Below, piece after piece: positions 7,632 through 16,223 of a stretch of DNA of 23,582 bases. How positions within the stretch are numbered: the first letter of the stretch is position 1; the number at the start of each line of letters is the position of its first letter. The stretch lies in the NCBI GenBank assembly GCA_040389965.1, contig JAZJZF010000074.1:1-23582 (forward strand), read 5' to 3'. The notes beneath the pieces are model-generated. The model saw nothing but the letters and a program-made list of their open reading frames with translations, did no database searches and was not told the DNA's origin. The translations under genes were made by a program, and so were the position numbers. The DNA comes from UBA4416 sp040389965. Lineage in GTDB: Bacteria > Bacteroidota > Bacteroidia > B-17B0 > Aurantibacillaceae.

Positions 7632-7652
7632 TTCTTATTTCTATTATAAGAA
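7632..7652. promoter_or_regulatory. Inverted repeat in the divergent promoter region
   Basis: TTCTTAT (7632-7638) and ATAAGAA (7646-7652) are perfect 7-base arms around a 7-base spacer, midway in the 81-base gap between the divergent thioesterase and nucleotidase genes. Position suggests an operator or a short leader hairpin. AT-rich composition makes chance occurrence possible. Confidence 0.25.
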
Positions 7653-7676
7653 ACATTAAAAAAAATAATTATACCG

Positions 7677-8432
7677 ATGAAATTCCTCGCCCGTATCCTG
7701 TTTTTTTCACTGCTTGTTAGCGTTTCGGCTTGTTCACATAAAAAAATTATTGTATCAAATGTAAACGAAACGCATTATATCATTAATAAAAATGAAATTG
7801 ACAGTGTCACCTACAAAACCATTTTACCTTACAAAAAAAACCATGATGAACTAATGAGCAAAGTCATTGCTCAAAGCGAAGAATCTTTTTTGAAATCAGA
7901 AGTAGAAAGCACTATCGGAAATATATTTTGTGACGCCGTTATTTATGAAACAAAACTGTTACTGGCCAACGATTCGTCTATGCTTGATGTAGCTATATTT
8001 AACAAAGGAGGGCTGCGCAATTCGCTGCCTAAAGGAAATATTACGGTAGGAAATATTTTCGAATTAATGCCATTTGATAATCAGGTGGTTTTATTAAAAT
8101 TAAGTGGCGCGCAGTTTAAAGATATGTGCAATACCATTGCCGAAAAAGGTGGGATTCCTGTGGGAGGTATGCGCATGACCATAAAAAACAAATTAGCAGA
8201 AAACGTTACTGTTAAAGGGAAAATAATGGATGATACTAAAGATTATTGGATAGTAACCTCTGACTACCTTGCTAATGGAGGAGATAATTACATCTTCTTT
8301 AAAAATGCAAAAGAGCGCAGGTCAATGAATATCTTATTAAGAGATATGCTCATCAACTATTGCAACCATGTAACAGCACAAGGCAAAATATTAAAACCTT
8401 ATTTAGATGGAAGAATTCAAATATCAAAATAG
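7677..8432 (+). CDS. 5'-nucleotidase C-terminal domain lipoprotein
   Basis: The product has 251 residues. The N-terminus is a lipoprotein signal (MKFLARILFFSLLVSVSAC, lipid cysteine at 19). The remainder is a 5_nucleotid_C domain on its own, with no metallophosphatase domain. It shows STIGNIFCDAV, the nucleotide-binding FNKGGLRNSLPKG, FELMPFDNQVVLLKLSG and the substrate-stacking region DYLANGGDNY. In full-length 5'-nucleotidases (UshA type) this domain binds the base and follows the catalytic domain. Here the catalytic domain is the next gene, overlapping by 26 bases. The two products presumably act as one periplasmic enzyme scavenging nucleotides. This is known domain logic; the complex is inferred. 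Confidence 0.88.
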   Translation: MKFLARILFFSLLVSVSACSHKKIIVSNVNETHYIINKNEIDSVTYKTILPYKKNHDELMSKVIAQSEESFLKSEVESTIGNIFCDAVIYETKLLLANDSSMLDVAIFNKGGLRNSLPKGNITVGNIFELMPFDNQVVLLKLSGAQFKDMCNTIAEKGGIPVGGMRMTIKNKLAENVTVKGKIMDDTKDYWIVTSDYLANGGDNYIFFKNAKERRSMNILLRDMLINYCNHVTAQGKILKPYLDGRIQISK

Positions 8433-9339
8433 AAGAGACTTTTTAAAATATTTTGTAGGAACATCTGCCGTATTAGCCGGATTTCCTGCCCTATCCAAAG
8501 ATGTTTTAAAAAGCAAGGATCTGGCTCACTTAACCATTTTGTATACCAATGATGTGCATAGCCGCATTGAACCCTTTTCAGCCAACGATCCCAAATTTGC
8601 AGGAATGGGAGGCTTTGCAAGGAGAGCTGCCGTTATTGAGCAAATAAAAAAAGAAAACGATAACATTTTGTTATTGGATGCAGGCGATATTTTTCAGGGC
8701 ACTCCTTATTTTAATATCTATCATGGCGAACTGGAATATAAGTTAATGAGCACGATGCAGTATGATGCTACAACCATTGGTAATCACGACTTTGATTTGG
8801 GTATTGATAACCTTGTAACACAAATGCCGCATGCCAACTTCTCGTTCATTAACTGTAACTACGATTTTTCAAACACAAACCTTAACAAAAAAATTGCTCC
8901 CTATAAAGTGTTTATAAAAAACGGAATTAAGATAGGTGTGCTTGGTTACGGTATCGAACTGGAAGGACTGGTTGATAAAAAAATGTATGGCGATACGGTT
9001 TACCAAAACCCGCTACAGATTGCCAATGCTACAGCAAAGCTATTAAAGTACGATTTAGGGTGTGATTATGTTATTGCCCTTTCGCATCTGGGATATGAAT
9101 TTGCAGATAAAAAAATCAGCGATAAGAATATGGCGCCGTTAACAGAAAACATTGATTTGATTATTGGAGGCCATACACACACTTTCCTCGAACACCCAAC
9201 AAAAATAGCCAATCTCACAGGTAAAGAAGTTTTTGTAACGCAGGTAGGATGGGCTGGAATATGGCTCGGAAAACTGGATGTGTATTTCTCTTATAATAAG
9301 AAAAAAACTTCACATAATTCAGATAATAGAAAAATTTAA
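8407..9339 (+). CDS. Metallophosphatase, 5'-nucleotidase N-terminal catalytic domain, with Tat signal
   Basis: The product has 310 residues. A twin-arginine signal NRRDFLKYFVG starts at residue 8, which argues for the ATG at 8407 and for export of a folded metalloenzyme. The calcineurin-like phosphoesterase metal ligands are all visible: Asp49 and His51 (NDVH), Asp94 (DAGDIFQG), Asn126-His127 (GNHDFD), His227 (SHLG) and His256/His258 (GGHTH). It lacks the C-terminal base-binding domain, which is encoded by the gene just upstream. The reaction is hydrolysis of nucleoside 5'-phosphates or a related phosphoester in the periplasm. The 26-base overlap with the upstream gene implies coupled translation and a fixed ratio of the two subunits. 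Confidence 0.9.
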   Translation: MEEFKYQNRRDFLKYFVGTSAVLAGFPALSKDVLKSKDLAHLTILYTNDVHSRIEPFSANDPKFAGMGGFARRAAVIEQIKKENDNILLLDAGDIFQGTPYFNIYHGELEYKLMSTMQYDATTIGNHDFDLGIDNLVTQMPHANFSFINCNYDFSNTNLNKKIAPYKVFIKNGIKIGVLGYGIELEGLVDKKMYGDTVYQNPLQIANATAKLLKYDLGCDYVIALSHLGYEFADKKISDKNMAPLTENIDLIIGGHTHTFLEHPTKIANLTGKEVFVTQVGWAGIWLGKLDVYFSYNKKKTSHNSDNRKI

Positions 9340-9386
9340 AAAAACAATAGCAAAACGAAAATTTTTTGAAATTATTTATTCATTTT

Positions 9387-9420
9387 TTTGTTGTGAGATT
9401 AAATAATCGGTATATATTTA
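9387..9420 (+). promoter_or_regulatory. Candidate dnaA promoter
   Basis: TTTG at 9387-9390 and TATATTTA at 9413-9420 (7 of 8 to TAnnTTTG) are separated by 22 bases, close to the spacing of Bacteroidota housekeeping promoters. The predicted start would lie near 9427, giving a leader of about 50 bases before the dnaA ATG. Confidence 0.4.
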
Positions 9421-9477
9421 CAAACTCGGACTTGTTCATAACACTTAACATTATATACTTTAAAACTATTTCTTAAT

Positions 9478-10914
9478 ATGAAGGAAAAAACTGCTGAAAC
9501 CGTGTGGAAGAATTGCCTAAGAGTAATTCAGGATAATGTAAGCCCTCAGAATTTTACCACTTGGTTTGAACCTATAAAAGCGATTAAGATTCAGGATAAC
9601 GTATTAAATATTCAGGTTCCCTCTCAGTTTTTTTATGAATGGTTAGAAGAACACTATATTACAATTATTAAAAAAGTTATCCGTAAAGAATTAGGGACAG
9701 AAGGAAGAATTGAATACAGCATCGTAATGGATAACGGAACAGGCAAATCTGAAAAAGCGGTTATGCTTAAAGTTCCTAACATTAATACCAATTTAAAAAA
9801 TAATCCGGTTTCTATGCCTATTGATATCAGCAATGGCGCTATCAGAAATCCGTTCATTATACCAGGTCTTAAAAAAGTTTCTGTTGAATCTCAATTAAAC
9901 CCTAACTATTGCTTCGATAATTTTGTAGAAGGTGATTGTAACCGTTTAGCAAGATCTGCAGGTTATGCTGTTTCTCAAAAACCGGGTGGTACTGCTTTTA
10001 ATCCTTTGTTACTCTACGGAGGTGTTGGTTTAGGAAAAACGCATTTAGCTCAGGCTATCGGTATCGACATTAAAAAGAATTTCCCTAACAAAACGGTTCT
10101 TTACGTACAATCAGAAAAATTTATTGCACAATTCATCGATGCAATCAAAAATCATAATCAAAACGATTTCGTGCATTTTTACCAAATGATCGATACGTTG
10201 ATCATTGACGATATTCAGTATTTAGCAGGTAAAGAAAAAACACAGGATGTATTTTTCCATATCTTCAATCACTTACACCAATTAGGTAAACAAATCATTT
10301 TAACAGCCGACAGAGCTCCGGTTGAAATGCAGGGAATTGAGCAACGTTTATTATCCCGTTTCAAATGGGGCTTAAGCGCAGATTTACAAACTCCCGGTTT
10401 GGAAACACGTATTGCTATTTTAGAGAAAAAAGTATACAACGAAGGAATTCAGTTACCAAAAGAAGTTTGCGAATACCTGGCATATAGCATTACGTCAAAC
10501 GTACGTGAGCTAGAAGGTGCTTTGATCTCTTTATTGGCACAATCGTCTCTAAACAAAAAAACAATTACGCTGGAATTAGCCAAGCAAATGATTGACAAGT
10601 TTGTTAAATCAACTGCACGTGAGGTTTCTATCGATTATATCCAAAAAGTGGTGTGCGATTATTTTGATCTGAACATCGACCTAATGAAATCAAAAACCCG
10701 TAAACGTGAAGTGGTTCAGGCACGCCAGATAGCTATGTATTTTGCGAAAAGCATGACTAAATCGTCTTTGGCTACTATTGGGATGCATTGCGGTGGAAAA
10801 GACCACGCTACGGTATTACATGCCTGCAGAACGGTAAATAACCTGATGGACACAGACAAACGCTTTAAAGCCTATATTGAAGAGCTGGATAAGAAAATAA
10901 GCATCAATAACTAA
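9478..10914 (+). CDS. dnaA: Chromosomal replication initiator protein DnaA
   Basis: DnaA binds oriC, oligomerises with ATP and opens the duplex. The 478 residues show all four regions. Domain I is at 1-80 (starts KTAETVWKNCLRVIQDNVSP; contacts DnaB). A variable linker runs to about 140. The AAA+ domain has Walker A GGVGLGKTHLA (181-191), Walker B LIIDDIQYL (241-249), sensor I LTADRAP (275-281) and the GIEQRLLSRFKWGL box (286-299). The DNA-binding domain IV ends with the DnaA signature GKDHATVLHACRTVNNL (440-456). The gene is not next to dnaN or gyrB, and no cluster of DnaA boxes is seen here. It ends in a strong terminator. Confidence 0.98.
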   Translation: MKEKTAETVWKNCLRVIQDNVSPQNFTTWFEPIKAIKIQDNVLNIQVPSQFFYEWLEEHYITIIKKVIRKELGTEGRIEYSIVMDNGTGKSEKAVMLKVPNINTNLKNNPVSMPIDISNGAIRNPFIIPGLKKVSVESQLNPNYCFDNFVEGDCNRLARSAGYAVSQKPGGTAFNPLLLYGGVGLGKTHLAQAIGIDIKKNFPNKTVLYVQSEKFIAQFIDAIKNHNQNDFVHFYQMIDTLIIDDIQYLAGKEKTQDVFFHIFNHLHQLGKQIILTADRAPVEMQGIEQRLLSRFKWGLSADLQTPGLETRIAILEKKVYNEGIQLPKEVCEYLAYSITSNVRELEGALISLLAQSSLNKKTITLELAKQMIDKFVKSTAREVSIDYIQKVVCDYFDLNIDLMKSKTRKREVVQARQIAMYFAKSMTKSSLATIGMHCGGKDHATVLHACRTVNNLMDTDKRFKAYIEELDKKISINN

Positions 10915-10934
10915 CCATACTATCAAATAACACT

Positions 10935-10964
10935 AAAAACCTCCGGTACAACGGAGGTTTTTTT
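10935..10964 (+). terminator. Strong intrinsic terminator of dnaA
   Basis: The stem is ACCTCCG (10939-10945) with CGGAGGT (10952-10958) around a GTACAA loop, flanked by an A run at 10935-10938 and a T run at 10958-10964. It lies 20 bases after the dnaA stop. The ATG of the next gene follows at 10965, and the 3' arm contains GGAGG at 10953-10957, seven bases before that ATG. Confidence 0.9.
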
Positions 10965-12335
10965 ATGCCTATGCTAAGTTCATATCAGATCTACCTCATA
11001 TTTCCTATTATGGGGGCTGTGGCAGGTGCAATGTTATGGCTCTCCTATTTTAAGAACATTGATATTCTCGAACATGAGCGTATTATTGATTTGTGCCTTG
11101 CGTTTATTATAGGCTATTTAACACCGTCTTTGGCCCTCTGGATATATAATCTGCTCGAAACGCAGGGAATTAAGTTTAACGGGCATTTATTGAACGATTT
11201 CCTGTATTCTATTTTTGGGGTAGGCCTTACAGAAGAGCTGATTAAACTCTTAGGTATTTTTGTTGCTTTTAGCCTGTTGAAAAAACGCATTGACGAGCCC
11301 CTCGATTACCTCATATTTGCCGGTATCGTAGCATTGGGATTTTCGGTAAGGGAAAATTTTGTTTATTACAATAACTACGGCTCTCAGATCATTACAGGGC
11401 GCACGCTTATATCCTGCCTTACACATATTATCAATACCAGCATTTGTGTATATGGCATTTACCGGTTCAAAAACTTTCATAAGGGAAATGTTTACCTCAA
11501 TTCTATAGTAGCCATATCCATAGCGGTTGCTTCTCATGGCCTGTTCGACTTCTTTTTAACTCAGCCTATTATTGGTAATGCTACCCCATTTCTTTCTACT
11601 TTGGTGTATTTGATAGGGATCAATTTTTGGATACAAATGATCAATAACTGTATTAATTTTTCTCCGTTTTTCGACTATAAAAAAATAAGTACCCTCACGC
11701 AATTACATATCAGCGTTTTAACCTGGTATTTTATATTACTGGCCATTGAATTTAGCTATGGTTTTTATTACAAAGGATTTATGTTTGCCTTAAAAGACCT
11801 TGGACAAAATATTTTAAAAGAAGGTGTATTGATCAGTATTGTTTTACTCAGGATCAGTCGCTTAAAAATCAGTAAAAGAAAATTCTTTCCTGTTAAGCTT
11901 CAGTTGCCGATCTATTATTCCGAAAATGATGATGAGGATTTTAAATTACTTGGAGTGCCTATTAAAATCAGGGGTGAAAACAAACGTGAGTTCCGTTTCC
12001 TCGAATACATGGGAACTGAAATTTATATTTATCCGGCTGCCGACAAAAACACCCTTATTACAAAAGGACACAGAGCCCGTTTACTTAAAAAATATTTTCT
12101 GAAAAATGATGTGGTTATTTATTTAATAGAAATTTACAACGACGAAACTGAGGATAAAACAATTTACCTCATAAAGCCTGTTACCTATTCCTTAAAAAAT
12201 GTTGATGCCTCGCACCCCATTGGTACACTTATGCTCTACGAAGATCCTGCATCGTTTCAAAAGGAACACGAGATGCTTCCTTATAAAAAACTAAAGGCCA
12301 TTGAGCGCGTATACCTTGTGCATAAGCAATTATAG
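10965..12335 (+). CDS. PrsW-family intramembrane metalloprotease with C-terminal extension
   Basis: The product has 456 residues, mostly polytopic membrane in the first 300. The PrsW family signatures appear in order: paired glutamates Glu90-Glu91 in GVGLTEELIKLLG, FAGIVALGFSVRENFVYY with Glu130-Asn131, His154 in THIINTS and His191 with Asp195 in SHGLFDFF. These are the presumed zinc and catalytic residues. Bacillus PrsW starts regulated proteolysis of an anti-sigma factor, but no sigma or anti-sigma gene is here, so the target is unknown. Residues from about 305 to 456 form a soluble extension I do not recognise. The first ATG directly follows the dnaA terminator; an alternative ATG is at 10971. 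It is convergent with the next gene at a distance of 13 bases. Confidence 0.82.
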   Translation: MPMLSSYQIYLIFPIMGAVAGAMLWLSYFKNIDILEHERIIDLCLAFIIGYLTPSLALWIYNLLETQGIKFNGHLLNDFLYSIFGVGLTEELIKLLGIFVAFSLLKKRIDEPLDYLIFAGIVALGFSVRENFVYYNNYGSQIITGRTLISCLTHIINTSICVYGIYRFKNFHKGNVYLNSIVAISIAVASHGLFDFFLTQPIIGNATPFLSTLVYLIGINFWIQMINNCINFSPFFDYKKISTLTQLHISVLTWYFILLAIEFSYGFYYKGFMFALKDLGQNILKEGVLISIVLLRISRLKISKRKFFPVKLQLPIYYSENDDEDFKLLGVPIKIRGENKREFRFLEYMGTEIYIYPAADKNTLITKGHRARLLKKYFLKNDVVIYLIEIYNDETEDKTIYLIKPVTYSLKNVDASHPIGTLMLYEDPASFQKEHEMLPYKKLKAIERVYLVHKQL

Positions 12336-12348
12336 CCATAGGCCACGT

Positions 12349-13551
12349 TTACGATGTGTATAATACCTTATCATAAACACTCATCATCTGATTTAAATTA
12401 TTGAACCAGTTATAGTTTTTACGAACACGTGCTGCTGCATTTGTTCCAATAGCCTTTCTCAGATTTTTATTTAGCATTAACCGTTCGAGTGCATTTACAA
12501 TCTGCGTTATATTATTATAACTCACAATACTTCCGTTCTTTTGGTCTTCCACTACTTCCAGTAAACCTTCTGCTTCACTAACAATAACAGGCACTTCGCA
12601 AGCCATAGCTTCAATAACACTCACACCAAAACTTTCGTATTCCGATAAATTTACGAGTACATCCAATTCATTGATTTTATCTGCTACCAGGTGATGCGAT
12701 AATTTACCTTCAAAAACAACTTCTTCATTAATATGGAGTTCATCTACCAAATGCTGCAATTTCTCCTTTTCGCTGCCTTCACCTACGATAACGAGTTTGA
12801 GTTTTTTATCAGGATATTTATTTTTTAATTCAGCAAACGATACTATCAGTGAATTAATATTATATACTTTCTCTAACGATTTAACGCAGCCAATCGTAAA
12901 AACGGAATCATTTTTTCGTTTGGATTTATTGACAAATTCACTCAAATCAACACCAAATGGAATAACTTCTACTTCCTTATTAATTAAGCGGTGTATGTGT
13001 TTTTTTAAGGTATGTGAAGTAGCGCAAACAGCATCTGCACTTTTGAGATTGTACTTAATAATTTGTTTTGTGAGCACATTTTTATGAGGAAATTTCATAA
13101 TGTCTGTTCCCCACACAGAAATAATATAAGGATGAAATCCGCTGAGTGCGCCTAACAAACCATAGCTACTGGCGTAATGAGCATGCAGGATGTCGGGTCT
13201 GAATTCTTTGATAACTGTCTTTAATTTTGGTAGAAAAGTAACGTAAGCCAACTTAGCCCATAATTTATTGGAGCTTTTTACAACCGAATGCTTATGCAGG
13301 CATTCGATGTTATATTGCTCAAACCACTTTGAACGTGGCGGGCTAAAACTAAAAACGCCTATTTTGTACCCACTGTTAGCCAAACCAATGGCCCATTTTT
13401 GGGTATGCTCCGAATTAATATCAGCAAGAAGTAAAATCCGTGTAGGCGTGCTGAATATATTAGTGATTGCGTTTGACATCTGTATCGAGTATATGTTGTT
13501 TGACAACAGAATTTGGAAAAGGTTTAATTGTTCAACTAATATTTTTTGCAT
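12349..13551 (-). CDS. Glycosyltransferase family 4 (GT4, GT-B fold)
   Basis: The product has 400 residues with the two-domain GT-B pattern and no membrane helices. The N-terminal domain includes DILHAHYASSYGLLGAL and VWGTDIMKFP. The C-terminal nucleotide-sugar domain has VIVGEGSEKEKL, VVFEGKLSHHLVADKI and the family motif YESFGVSVIEAMACEVPVI, with the two glutamates seven residues apart that bind the donor. It transfers a sugar from a nucleotide-sugar donor, probably for surface polysaccharide or glycolipid synthesis; donor and acceptor are unknown. The ATG at 13551 is immediately after the clpB terminator. A second ATG at 13479 (Met25) would begin closer to the first beta strand and may be the true start. 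No sugar genes adjoin it. Confidence 0.85.
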   Translation of the reverse strand: MQKILVEQLNLFQILLSNNIYSIQMSNAITNIFSTPTRILLLADINSEHTQKWAIGLANSGYKIGVFSFSPPRSKWFEQYNIECLHKHSVVKSSNKLWAKLAYVTFLPKLKTVIKEFRPDILHAHYASSYGLLGALSGFHPYIISVWGTDIMKFPHKNVLTKQIIKYNLKSADAVCATSHTLKKHIHRLINKEVEVIPFGVDLSEFVNKSKRKNDSVFTIGCVKSLEKVYNINSLIVSFAELKNKYPDKKLKLVIVGEGSEKEKLQHLVDELHINEEVVFEGKLSHHLVADKINELDVLVNLSEYESFGVSVIEAMACEVPVIVSEAEGLLEVVEDQKNGSIVSYNNITQIVNALERLMLNKNLRKAIGTNAAARVRKNYNWFNNLNQMMSVYDKVLYTS

Positions 13552-13557
13552 AAATAG

Positions 13558-13586
13558 AAAACTCCGGCTTAATAAGCCGGAGTTTT
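13558..13586 (-). terminator. Strong intrinsic terminator of clpB
   Basis: Arms of 13 bases (13558-13570 and 13574-13586, core ACTCCGGCTT/AAGCCGGAGT) pair perfectly around an AAT loop. On the minus strand the stem is followed by TTTTCTATTT. It sits 42 bases downstream of the clpB stop. It is symmetric enough to work on either strand. The ATG at 13551 of the next minus-strand gene starts just after it. Confidence 0.9.
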
Positions 13587-13628
13587 GTACTTTTTTAACA
13601 ATAGAAACCCTGATATTTAGGTGAATGC

Positions 13629-16223
13629 TTAATTTCTAAAGACGATTTGACGATCGAACATATCTACAATAATCTCTTTATCCTTATTGACCTTGTTTGC
13701 CAATAACTGTTTCGACAGCTCGTTAAGCAATTGTTTCTGTAAGATTCGTTTTACAGGTCTTGCTCCATATTGTGGATCGTAACCCAGTTCGGCAAGCCAT
13801 TCAATGGCCTCATCTGTTGCACGTATAGCAATATGCTGTTCCGCTAACCTGTCTGCAATGTGCTTAAACTGAATCTGAACAATACTTGTGACGTCTTCGC
13901 GGGTTAAGGGTTCAAACATAATCACTTCATCAATTCTGTTCAAAAACTCCGGACGAATTGTTTTCTTCAGCATTTCAAATACTTCTGATTTTGTTTTTGC
14001 CAATACTTCCTCTTTGTTATTATCATCGAGTTTTTCGAAGTTTTCCTGAATAATGTGAGAACCAATATTAGAGGTCATGATAATAATGGTGTTTTTAAAA
14101 TTAACTGTTCTGCCTTTATTATCCGTTAAACGCCCATCATCCAGCACCTGCAATAAAATATTAAATACATCGGGATGTGCTTTTTCAATTTCATCCAATA
14201 AGATCACACTATAAGGTCTTCTTCTTACAGCCTCTGTTAACTGTCCGCCTTCATCAAAACCAACATATCCTGGAGGTGCGCCTATTAAACGGCTCACAGC
14301 ATGGCGTTCCTGATACTCGCTCATATCAATCCGCGTCATGGCATTTTCGTTATTGAATAAATAATCTGCCAGAGCTTTTGCCAATTCTGTTTTACCAACA
14401 CCTGTTGTTCCCAAAAATATAAATGAGCCGATTGGTTTTTTTGCATCCTGTAACCCTGCCCTGCTCCTTCTTACGGCATCAGCAATAGATTCGATCGCCT
14501 GGTGTTGACCGACTACTCTTTTATGTAATTCGTCTTCGAGTAACAATAATTTTTCACGATCACTTTGCAGCATTTTTGAAACCGGGATTCCTGTCCATGC
14601 GGAAATCACATCCGCAATATCTTCACTATCCACTTCTTCTTTCAACAATTGCGATCCGTTTGCTTTAGCTTCGCTTAGCTTAGCTTCCAACTGTGTTAAC
14701 AATGCTTCCGCTTCCTGAATTTTACCATAACGGATTTCGGCTACTTTGCCAAAATCGCCCATTTTCTCATAATTCAGGGCTTCCACCTTATAATGTTCAA
14801 TTTCTGCTTTTACTTTTTGTACGCCTTCAATCGCTTCTTTTTCGCTTTGCCATTTGGCTTTTAACGAAATGCGTTTTTCATTTAAATCAGCAAGGTCTTT
14901 ATTTAATACTTCTACTTTCTGATCTTCATCTTCGCGTTTCATAGCCTCTCTTTCAATTTCGAGTTGCATGATCTTACGCTCCAGTTCATCTAATTCAATT
15001 GGCATGGAATTGATCTGCATACGCAATTTGGAAGCCGCCTCATCCATTAAATCAATGGCTTTATCCGGAAGAAAACGATCGCTGATATAACGTTGCGATA
15101 ATTCAACAGCAGCAATAATAGCTTCGTCTTTGATCCTTACTTTATGATGTGCTTCATATTTTTCTTTGATTCCACGCAAGATAGAAATAGCATCTTCTTC
15201 GGATGGTTCTTCTACCATTACTTTTTGGAAACGTCTTTCAAGGGCTTTATCTTTTTCGAAATACTTTTGGTATTCGTTCAATGTGGTGGCACCAATAGCT
15301 CTTAATTCTCCCCGTGCCAAAGCCGGTTTTAAGATATTAGCAGCATCCATAGCACCTTCTCCACCGCCACCTGCACCAACCAATGTGTGAATCTCGTCAA
15401 TAAACAATACCACATCTCCATTGCTGCCGATAACTTCTTTTACAACTGATTTCAAACGTTCTTCAAATTCGCCTTTGTATTTTGCACCGGCAATTAAAGC
15501 ACCCATATCCAAGGAATACACTTGTTTTGATTTCAGGTTTTCAGGCACATCGCCTGCAATGATTCTATGCGCTAAGCCCTCGGCAATGGCCGTTTTACCA
15601 ACGCCCGGCTCGCCAACTAATATGGGATTATTTTTTGTACGGCGCGATAAGATCTGCAATACACGACGAATTTCTTCATCTCTTCCAATTACCGGATCCA
15701 ATTTACCATTACGTGCCTGGGCATTTAAATTAATGGCATATTTATTTAAAGAGTTATAGGTTTCTTCCTGCGACTGGCTTGTAACCGTAGAGCCTTTCCT
15801 AAGCTCCATAATCGCCGCTTTTAATTCTTTTTCTTTAATGCCATTATCTTTCAATAATTGTGAAACAGAATCACCGCTGGCTAATATCCCTAACAATAAA
15901 TGTTCGATAGAAACATATTCATCTTTAAATTCTTTTAAATAATTGGTTGCCTTGGCAACTGTTTGATTGGCACTGTTTGATAAATAAGGTTGCCCTCCAC
16001 TTACTTTTGGATAAGAATTAACGATCGCATCTACTGTTTTGGAAAAGTTGGATTGGTTAACTCCTAATTTTTTGAGAATAAAAGGCGTCACATTTTCGTC
16101 AACTTCTAAAATGGCCTTTAAAATATGTCCATTTTCTATAGCTTGTTGTCCGTTTCCTGCTGCAATTTGAGCCGCCTGCTGGATAGCTTCCTGGGATTTT
16201 ATAGTAAAGTTATTTAAGTTCAT
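13629..16223 (-). CDS. clpB: ATP-dependent chaperone ClpB (Hsp100 disaggregase)
   Basis: ClpB is a hexameric cytoplasmic AAA+ machine that, with DnaK, pulls polypeptides out of aggregates. The 864 residues show the complete architecture. The N-terminal Clp repeat domain covers 1-145. NBD1 has Walker A GEPGVGKTAIAEG (204-216), Walker B VVLFIDEIHTLVGAG and an arginine-finger region ALERRFQKV. The long coiled-coil M domain (about 400-520, rich in Glu/Lys/Leu) separates ClpB from ClpA and ClpC. NBD2 has GTTGVGKTELAKALADY, SVILLDEIEKAHPDV and FLNRIDEVIMF near the end. Length is typical. It is divergent from the DsbD-like genes, and no CIRCE-type inverted repeat is seen upstream. It is transcribed towards its own terminator at 13558-13586. 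Confidence 0.97.
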   Translation of the reverse strand: MNLNNFTIKSQEAIQQAAQIAAGNGQQAIENGHILKAILEVDENVTPFILKKLGVNQSNFSKTVDAIVNSYPKVSGGQPYLSNSANQTVAKATNYLKEFKDEYVSIEHLLLGILASGDSVSQLLKDNGIKEKELKAAIMELRKGSTVTSQSQEETYNSLNKYAINLNAQARNGKLDPVIGRDEEIRRVLQILSRRTKNNPILVGEPGVGKTAIAEGLAHRIIAGDVPENLKSKQVYSLDMGALIAGAKYKGEFEERLKSVVKEVIGSNGDVVLFIDEIHTLVGAGGGGEGAMDAANILKPALARGELRAIGATTLNEYQKYFEKDKALERRFQKVMVEEPSEEDAISILRGIKEKYEAHHKVRIKDEAIIAAVELSQRYISDRFLPDKAIDLMDEAASKLRMQINSMPIELDELERKIMQLEIEREAMKREDEDQKVEVLNKDLADLNEKRISLKAKWQSEKEAIEGVQKVKAEIEHYKVEALNYEKMGDFGKVAEIRYGKIQEAEALLTQLEAKLSEAKANGSQLLKEEVDSEDIADVISAWTGIPVSKMLQSDREKLLLLEDELHKRVVGQHQAIESIADAVRRSRAGLQDAKKPIGSFIFLGTTGVGKTELAKALADYLFNNENAMTRIDMSEYQERHAVSRLIGAPPGYVGFDEGGQLTEAVRRRPYSVILLDEIEKAHPDVFNILLQVLDDGRLTDNKGRTVNFKNTIIIMTSNIGSHIIQENFEKLDDNNKEEVLAKTKSEVFEMLKKTIRPEFLNRIDEVIMFEPLTREDVTSIVQIQFKHIADRLAEQHIAIRATDEAIEWLAELGYDPQYGARPVKRILQKQLLNELSKQLLANKVNKDKEIIVDMFDRQIVFRN

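Noticed and set aside
9340..9477. Possible oriC next to dnaA
   Set aside because: The gap is short and AT-rich but has no repeated DnaA boxes, and dnaN or gyrB are absent. dnaA need not mark the origin in Bacteroidota.
12317..12325. Single DnaA-box-like site (TTATGCACA on the minus strand)
   Set aside because: One isolated 8-of-9 match inside a coding region, with no cluster and no AT-rich unwinding region organised around it, does not support an origin of replication here.
15166..15759. Open frames on the plus strand across clpB
   Set aside because: They are antisense shadows of a well-conserved clpB gene with no domain-like content.
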